Shown here: positions 24,901 to 33,900 of the stretch, piece after piece | Position numbering within the stretch: the first letter of the stretch is position 1 | Layout of the letters: the number at the start of each line of letters is the position of its first letter | Source of the DNA: Haematobia irritans | Taxonomy: Eukaryota > Arthropoda > Insecta > Diptera > Muscidae | Length of the DNA: 64,000 bases | Assembly: GCF_050003625.1 (NCBI RefSeq) | Contig: NC_134401.1 | Coordinates: 94,776,852 to 94,840,851, forward strand | Reading direction: 5' to 3' | Position numbers and translations under genes: made by a program | The notes under the pieces: generated by a model | Database searches by the model: none | The model's input: only the letters and a program-made list of their open reading frames with translations | Told to the model about the DNA's origin: nothing

Positions 24901-27900
24901 CGTAAACTGGTGTGCTTTACGAATATTATTCTTAGAGTAAATTGTCAGCAGATGCGATGAACTAATGCATAGTACAGAGATCTTTATCGGCATAGTGGAA
25001 TGTGATTAATGTAAAGATGATGTTACTTGAGTTTTGTTGTGTATACATGAGCGTGGGGTTGTTTTTATTTTTGTTCATTTAGTGGTTTGCGTGTGTGCGT
25101 GTTTGTTATTCGCGGATGGTTTATTTGGCTGGGTGATGTGTTGTTTTCAATAAAGGCACATGTGTTTTTGTTGTTGTAGGAATGTTTTGGCTTTGCTTGG
25201 TTTTGTTTGGCATGGTTCAGTTGTATAGTTGGCGTTGGTGTGGGCTGTTGCATCTTTTGAGTAGGTATGCAACAAGGGAATATAAAGACATGGAATATTT
25301 TGGATTTTTGGGACATATATTGGTGTTTGTTTATTAAACCTTTTAAATGAAAGTTATTAATATTTTATCGGTAGTTTAGAAAAAAGTTATTACGAATATT
25401 TAGGAAAATATGTTGAAATTGAAAGTGTATTGAAATTTTTATTATTCTATGTAAAAAATTAATATTCAATTCCAGATGAATTTGGAAATTTGTTGTTATA
25501 TCTCAGCGTATAGTTTATTCATAAATTGGTAAGTATTTTTTTAATATGACTTTATATTAAAAAGAATATTTTTTATGTATATTATTATTTGTTAATTAAT
25601 TTTTTTGGAAACCAGTTTAATGTTTTTCTTTGTTGTAAAAACAATATTTAATTTCAGAGCAACTCCAGATGGATTCGAACAAATAAAAAATAGAGAATTG
25701 GTAAGTTTTCTTTTAAAAATTGGATTTATTTTTTTGTACATTAACATCAGCCTTCGTCATTTTGACTACGGCTCATTTCAAGACGCTAAAATTTTCATCG
25801 TGAGCGAAAATGTGAACCAAACTTGAGTTTATTTTCTTATTCAATGTGGTTTTAAGTAGTATAAAACAAAAATTCATAAAACGGTCGAATTAGTATAACT
25901 TAAATACACCATTTCCCAATAGACTAAAATGCATTTTAAATCGAAAATGAAATTACGTGTCGTCATTTTGACGAATGATGACTGTCTAGGGTTATCAAGA
26001 ATATTTGGTTTTTAATGCATATTATTATTTTTTTCATTAGATTTTTTGAAAACTTATTTAATAATTTTATTTAATATTTAATTTCAGAGTAACCCAAATA
26101 AATTTGGACAACTTTTTATATTTCCCCTCAGCGTACAATTTAATAGAGAATTGGTAAGTTTTATATTAAAACTTTGGCTTTCTTTCAACTAGAATATTTA
26201 TTTTATTATATCCTTCACATCGATAACAACACAGTTTTATGAGTTTATTTAGAATACTTGATTATTTCTCTAATTGTTTCAGGTACAAATTTTATGAGAT
26301 ACGTTTTCCAAAGAAAAGATGAATTCTTTACACCATTTGATAAAATGCCCCAAATATGGTAAGTTATAAGCTAAAATGAAAAATTATATTTCATTACATG
26401 GTGTTAATTTTTAACAATTTTCATTTTTGTTTCCATTTTTTCCAGCAAGATATGTGAAAAAACTACCTACGATGAATAAAAAAAGGATAAGTCAAAATGT
26501 CCAAACAGCGGGTTCAAATGAACTACTCTCTGTTCCACGTGGTCATAATTTCTATTCACAAAAAACATTGTATTAAGAACTTTCATCATAAGTTTTTATA
26601 ATAAAGTACTTTTGCTTAAAGAAAGTTTAATTTTAATGTATGAAAATTTTCATAATAGTAAAACGGTTTGTTGTTCCTTTAATTATTTAATTTCTCTGTA
26701 CTGTGGAATGATTGATTTAAAAATAGTTTAGTCGTCGACATTTTAAAGAGACTGTTAACCAATTTTTATTATCGGATTTCCCACAAAATAAGCAAGTAAA
26801 CCAAAATAATACTGACTTTTTAACTTGGTAGGGGTATATAAATCTTATGGTGTTGTAAAAATTAACTAAACTACAATGTTATAGATGAACTAAAATTTAA
26901 GAAAATTATAAACTAGACAAGTTGAACAAAATCTTAAGGGCTAAATCATGGTCAATATTACTACAGTTTAGTTCATTTTGCAATGGAAAAGGGTTCACTG
27001 TTTTTTCAGTGTAGGTTAAAAGACTAAAAGGTTTTAAGCATCAACATTTGATGTCCCAAACATGGGGGATTTCACCATGTTCCGATATTCAAAAACGCAA
27101 AATTTTCGTTTTACAATATTACATACACGCAAAAAATAATTCTTTCCTCCCAAACGAAATTTTAGACAAACAAAGTTCGTTTCTCATTTGCTTTTCGCTG
27201 TAAGGAAGTTTCTTTGGGAGAAAAGTATATACTTTTTGTTCCAGGATGTAAAAACAATTTCATAAAGACTAACTCAAAAAACAATATTTTCTGGTTAATT
27301 GCATTTCCCTCACATTTTTCTCATTTCCACGAGGTTTTTTAGTTCTTAGCACCTTTTTCTGTAATACAAACAATGTAGAAGAAATTAATCGCTTCGATAA
27401 ATTTTTGAAATTTTACCTTTGGCCTAGACGGAGAATCGAACCGCTGACCATGTAATTTGTAAGCCAGCACACTATCCACTGAGCTAGCTGTTATTGTCAT
27501 CAATAGATAATTATCCATATAAGTTATATTAATATAGTATAGCTTGCGGCGCCCACTAGCCGATTAAACAAACTTTATATAACAGAAATAAACATTAGAC
27601 AAACGAAATGGGCTCCGCGACTTCGGTGGCACACCTTCATCCGATGGTCCAAATTTTCGATGACGCTGAGGCTTAATGGAGGTTCTATGTCGTTAATGTG
27701 CCGAATTATCTCATCCTTTAGCTCTTGAATTGTTGCTGGCTTATCGACGTACACCTTTTCTTTCAAATAACCCCAAAGAAGAAAGTCCAACGGTGTCAAA
27801 TCACATGATGTTGGCGGCCAATTGACATCGCCATTACGTGAGATAACAGGGCCATTGAATTTGTTGCGCAAAAGAGCCATTGTTTCGTTAGCTGTGTGGC

Positions 27901-30900
27901 AAGTGGCACCGTCCTGCTGAAACCACATATCGTCCACATCCATATATTCCAATTCGGGCCATAAAAAGTTCGTTATCATCTCACGATAGCGAACACCATT
28001 CACAGTAACTGCTTGACCGGCCTCATTTTGGAAAAAATACGGCCCGATGATGCCGCCAGCCCATAAACCGCACCAAACAGTCACTCTTTGTGGGTGCATT
28101 GGTTTTTCGACAATCACTCTTGGATTCTCATTCGCCCAAATGCAGCAATTCTGTTTATTGACGAATCCACTGAGGTGAAAATGTGCCTCATCACTGAAGA
28201 TGATTTTCTTCGAAAATTGATCATCCACTGTTGTCATTTCTTGGAACCATTCTGCCCATTCACGACGTCCATGGTTCAAATTGAGTAAGTCTGAAATAGA
28301 GAAATGTCAAATAAAATTCGGAAAAAAATCTTGGCGTTTAGGTGTGGTTCACATTCAACATCGGCCCTTACAAATTAACCACCCTTTACTTGTTTTTTTT
28401 TCTGACGTTAAGTCTTTAATAAGACACATTTTACAGTTCATAGCATAAATTTAATATAGTAATATGTAATGTTGAACACCTTTTCGGAATCTTCCGAATA
28501 TATCTGGAATATATGTAAAAAAAAAAAACTTTTTGGTGTTCGGTCGAAGCAGGGATCGAACCCACGACCCTTGGCATGCAAGGCGGACGTAGCAACCACT
28601 GCTCCACGGTGCCCAACTAAATGTATGTTTCTGTTAAATAAAGTTTGTTTAATCGGCTCGTGGGCGCCGCAAGCTATGCTATATAAATATAACTTATATG
28701 AATAATTGTCTATTGATGACAATAACAGCTACATAGCTCAGTGGATAGAGTGTTGGCTTACAAATGCATGGTCCGCGGTTCGATTCTCCGTCCAGGCGAA
28801 AACTAAAATGTAAAAAAATTATAAAATCAAATAATTTCTTCTACTTTGTTTGTATTACAGAAAAAGGTGCTAAGAACTAAAAAAAACCTCGTGGAAGTGA
28901 GAAAGATGTGAGGGAAAATGCAATTAGCCAGAAAATATTGTTTTTTTTTGAGATAGTCTTTATGCAATTGTTTTTACATCCTGGAAAACAATAAACCTTT
29001 ATCACAAAAAGTATATACTTTTCTTCCAAATAAATTTCCTTACAGCGAAAAGCAAATGAGAAACGAACTTTGTTTGCCTAAAATTTCGTTTGGGAGGAAA
29101 GAATTATTTTTTTGCGTGTGGAGATTCTCTCCGGTAAAATGAACTAAAACTTTCAACGTTGATCTAATTCCTACACACAAAAAAAATTTCACGAACATTT
29201 TTCTAATTAAAATTTTAATTGAGTTTTAAAAAATATTCAATTAAAAATTTAATTGATTCAACAAATTTTTTAATTGAAACAAAAATCAATCACAAAAATA
29301 ATAGTATCAATTATTTTTTTAATTGGATTAATTAACTTTTTAATTGACCTTCAATTAATTTTTTAATTGATACTATCATTGAAGACATTTCAATTAAAAA
29401 TTAATTGGATCAATTAATTTCGTGATTGAATCAGAAAAAAAATTTTTTGTGTGTAGGTATCTCTATGTTTTACAAAAATTAAAATTCTCACTGTTTTTCA
29501 GACCAATTGGAAGTTAATGATATATACAAATATATTCATATCCTCGCTTTTGGGATTAACCTATCATAATATTGGCAATGATGCGGTGTATGGCCTTTAT
29601 AACTATAATCTGGTAGTCTTAGTCAGTGTCTTATATATCTTTTTGGGTATGTCACCCATGTTGGCTTACGGTGAGTGGTCGAGATAAAATCAAAGAATTG
29701 CCAAGTACTGGAAATTGTTTGTTTTTGTATTCTTTTTCAGTTCCACAAGAGATGCAATACTTCCGCAGGGAACATTTTAATCAATGGTATCGTCTTAGTT
29801 CATATTTTATGGCCCTGGTCTCATGCCAGTTTATTGCATCATGCATTATGACATTTTTAGCCTGCACCATTATTTATGTTCTGTGCGATCAACCTTGGCA
29901 GTTGTTCCGCTACCTTCTATATTTTGGAATTTCTCTACTTACATATCTAACAGCTTCCAGCTATGGTCTTCTAATAGGAAGCCGAATGCGTTTATTGGTA
30001 AGTGTCACAAAGGGTGTGAAGTTAATTTTTTTTGATTTTTCAGCCATATATTTATAGCCGTTTGAGGAGACATACACTGTTTTCTTTATAAACAAGTAAG
30101 GAAAGTTCGGGCGGGGCCGACTATATTATACCCTGCATCCACATTTTCGATGGCATATCAAATCCGTCCAATATGTTGGGTGCTATATATACAGGTTTAT
30201 TTTCCCATATACATATATTTAAATCTGACCCGATCTGGACAAAATTGGTTAGAGTTCTACAAAATTTTTAGATTTTAAATGTAAGTCGGCTAATGCTCTG
30301 CGGTGGAGCACAATGTTAAAATATCAGAAACATTTAAATCTGAACTAATTTTGAGGCAACTTCGCAAAAGTGTGATTATGATTTATCGATCGATAGATAT
30401 GTATTAAAGTAGAGGCAAATTGGAGTAAGTTTTCGGCTTAGCAGTTGCGATATTATAAGGAAAATGTGGATATTTTGGCAATTTTTGCCCAAATCGGAAA
30501 AACATATATATGAGAACTATATCTAAATCTGACCCGATTTCAACCAACATTGGCATGCATATCCAGAACCCTAATTCGACTCCCTGTGCAAAGTTTCAAG
30601 TAAATCGGGGTAAAACTTTGGTCTCTGGTTATATGACTCTAAATCGGGCGAAAGATAAAGGGTGATACGGTCAAAATTTGGTCAATATAAACTTGACGTA
30701 TTTCTTTCAATTTTGCATTTAAAAAACCTGAACATCCCTCAGTTTGAAGGTGTGTGTGTGTAGAATGTTGCTCCTATTTTGATTTTGGAATTCACTCTTC
30801 AGTTGTCAAAATGCCGTCCAAGCAAGAAGAGCAGCGTATCCGAGCTACTCGCACGCAAGGCTGGCAAAACCGCTAAAAGTTGCCAAATCAACCGTTACAA

Positions 30901-33900
30901 ATGTAATTAAAGTGTTTGGGGAACGTTTGTCGACAGCCAGGAAGTCTGGATGGGGGGGAAATCGAAAACCGGAAGCCGGAAGCCGCTGAGACGACAAAGA
31001 GAGTTGCCGGTAGTTTCAAGCGAAACCCTAACCTCTCTCTCCGAGATGCCGCAAATAAGCTGGGTGTATCGTCTACAACCGTGCATCGAGCTAAAAAACG
31101 AGCCGGACTATCGACTTACAAGAAGGTAGTGACTCCAAATCGCGATGATAAACAAAATGCTGACGAAGTTTGACTGCGTGGTAATGGACGACGAAACCTA
31201 CGTCAAAGCCGACTACAAGCAGCTTCCGGGACAGGAGTTTTATACGGCAAAAGGAAGGGGAAAGATAGCAGATATTTTCAAGCACATAAAACTGTCAAAG
31301 TACGCAAAGAAATATATGGTTTGGCAAGCCATCTGTACCTATGGCTTGAAAAGCAGCATTTTCATAGCTTCCGGGACTGTCAACCAATAAATTTACGTGA
31401 AAGAGTGTTTGAATAAACGTCCGCTGCCTTTCCTAAAGAAACACGGTTGTTCCGTACTGTTTTGGCCGGATAGGGCATCTTGCCATTACGGTAAAAAGGC
31501 CATGGAGTGGTACGCCGCCAACAACGTGCAGGTGGTTCCCAGAACCCTCCCAACACGCCAGAGCTCCGCCCAATTGAGAAATACTGGGCTATTGTCAAGC
31601 GGAACCTAAAGAAGACCAAAAAAACTGCTAAGGACGAGCAGCAGTTCAAGGCAATCTGGCTTTCTGCGGCGAAGAAGGTGGACAGGTGGCTGTACAAAAT
31701 CTGATGGCAGGTGTCAAGCGTGAGGCCCGGCAATTCGGATTTGGAAAAGCGAAAGCCTAACTGAATATTTTTCCTGAATTTTATACTAATTGAACTAGAA
31801 AAAGAAATTTAATTTGATTTTTTAAATAAACGATTTCACCGATTTACACGCGTTTTCCCTTGACCAAATTTTGACCGTATCACCCTTTATGTTATATATG
31901 AGAGCTCTATCTAAACCTGAACCGATTTAAATCTAATTTAGCAAACATAGTTAGAATGTTAATTCTACTCCCTGTACAAAATTTCGCGTACATCTGAGTA
32001 AAACGTTGGCCTTTGTGGTCATATTAATGCAAATCGGGCTAAAAATATATACGGGAGCTACATCTAATTTGAACCGATTTCTATAAAATTAAGCACACTT
32101 GACTACACTACTAATTGCACCCGTAGTGCAAAATTTCAACCAAATTGGGGTAAAACTCTGGCTTCTGGGACCATATAAGTCCATATCGGCTGAAAGATAT
32201 ATATGGGAGCTGTATCTAAATCTGTACCGTTTTCAATCAAATTTCGCACACTTGACTACACGACCAAGTGTTATGTTTGTGCAAAACTTCATGCCAGAAA
32301 CTCTGGCTTCTGGGCCCATATAAGTGCATATCGGGCGAAAGATATATCTTTGGTCACAACCCATAACAGCCTAAGTCTGTTTTTCAATATTTTCAGTACA
32401 CGAGTTTAAAGTTTTGAATCTTCACTGAAAATCAGGAGAAGGTGTTTTTTGGAAAACTTTGCTACAGATTCCTAGAAGAGATACAAACATGAAAAATTTA
32501 GAGCAAATAAATTTAGATACGCTGAATACGATGGTGCTAATAACTCAATTGTGTCCTAACTCGAGTTACGCTGTTAAGGGTTGTGACCACAGATATATGG
32601 GAGCTATATCTAAATCTCAATCGATTTCTTCCAAAATCAATAGGGTTTTATTCTAACCCAAAACAGAAATAAATATATTTCCCAAGTTTCACAAATTTGA
32701 AGTCGATTGGACTAAAACTGCGACCTAGACTTTGATTGCAAAAATGTGTTCAGAGACAGACCGACGGACATACATATATACCAACACATGGAAATCGGAA
32801 GGCTTAATACATGGGGTCTATACAAAAACATGGGCCGATCCACAGCATATTAGCAACACCTATTTACGGACCTAAAATACCTCTAGATTTTGAATTTCAG
32901 GCAAATCGGATAAAATTTTGGATGTCTAGACGTTCATGAGGTCAAATCGGGAGATCGGTCTATATTAGGGAAATAGCAAAACACGGACCGATACACACCA
33001 TCTTCGGCGCACTTATGTGTCGACTTAACCCTTCCACTACCGAAATAAACCTAATGGTAAAAACTTTTATTTTTTTATTGTTTTTACTTGTACTAACAGC
33101 ATATAGAACAAAAATTGTCATTTTGAAAACATACCTCAATTACTTCAAGAGCTATATGAGCGTCTTCAGAAAACTTGATTCTTGAATTGTGACCAAATGG
33201 CCTTACGAAAATAAGTGCCCGAAAAATTATCAGCTTTAGGTTTTGTATAAATTTCCATTTACTAGAAACATACAGTAGAAAAATTGTCTCAAATTTTAAT
33301 ATTTTTTGTTTATAGTTACAGAAGTTTATAAAAATGTATTTTAATTTATGGACAATATTTATAGCTTATTTAGATTAAAGCCTCTACTTTAAAATAACAT
33401 CGAGAAATAAATCGAAACTAAGTGGGAAACTAGAATATGGTGTCTTTTTCGAATGTCCTTCTAAGTGGACATCGGTAGTGAAAGCGTTAAAACTCCAAAT
33501 CGGGTGGTAGATTTATAAGGGGGCTATATCAAAATCTGGACCAATATAGCCCATCTTCGAACTTGACCTGCCTGCAGACAAAAGATAAGTTTATACAAAA
33601 CTTCAGTATGATAGCTTCAATATTAAAGACTGTAGCGTGATTACAACACTAAAAAAAAAAACAATGAACCCACCAGGAGGAAAACTTTCAGTTAATTTTA
33701 GATAATTTTGAATATTTTTCGAAAATGTTAACTAAACAGTATTACAAACGCTGACATCACGTCGATCTCATAAAAATAAGTAAATATTTTTGGAAAAATT
33801 GAAGAAAATTTATTAGACATAATTAAACTTTTTCACTTGTTAAAGAACATTTTGTAGTTTGAAGGAAAAAATTGGAGTTCAAAATTGCAAGAATGTATTT

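Larger units (their letters stand above)
27126..29118 (-). mobile_element. DD41D Tc1/mariner-type element with long TIRs
   Basis: The ends CACGCAAAAAATAATTCTTT and its reversed partner extend into inverted arms of roughly 450 bp (27126-27590 and about 28620-29118) that share CCAAACGAAATTTTAG, TTTCTCATTTGCTTTTCGCT, a tRNA-like module and GCTTGCGGCGCCCAC. Between them lie the transposase remnant (27575-28279, minus) and a second tRNA-like module. A non-autonomous relative lies at 57994-58904. Confidence 0.7.
30091..32780 (+). mobile_element. Family B element, copy B3, split by a Tc1-like transposon
   Basis: It starts AACAAGTAAGGAAAGTTCGG and has units with GGGAGCTATATCTAAATC-type cores. It is split at GAAAGATA by the D,D37E element (30658-31887) and continues as ATGAGAGCTCTATCTAAA. 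It ends near the CAGAGACAGACCGACGGACA block, where a family C piece takes over. Confidence 0.65.

Noticed and set aside
28542..28798. Pair of genuine tRNA genes next to the transposase
   Set aside because: They recur as inverted or dispersed modules with the transposon (27421, 58328, 58516) and lack good cloverleaf acceptor stems.
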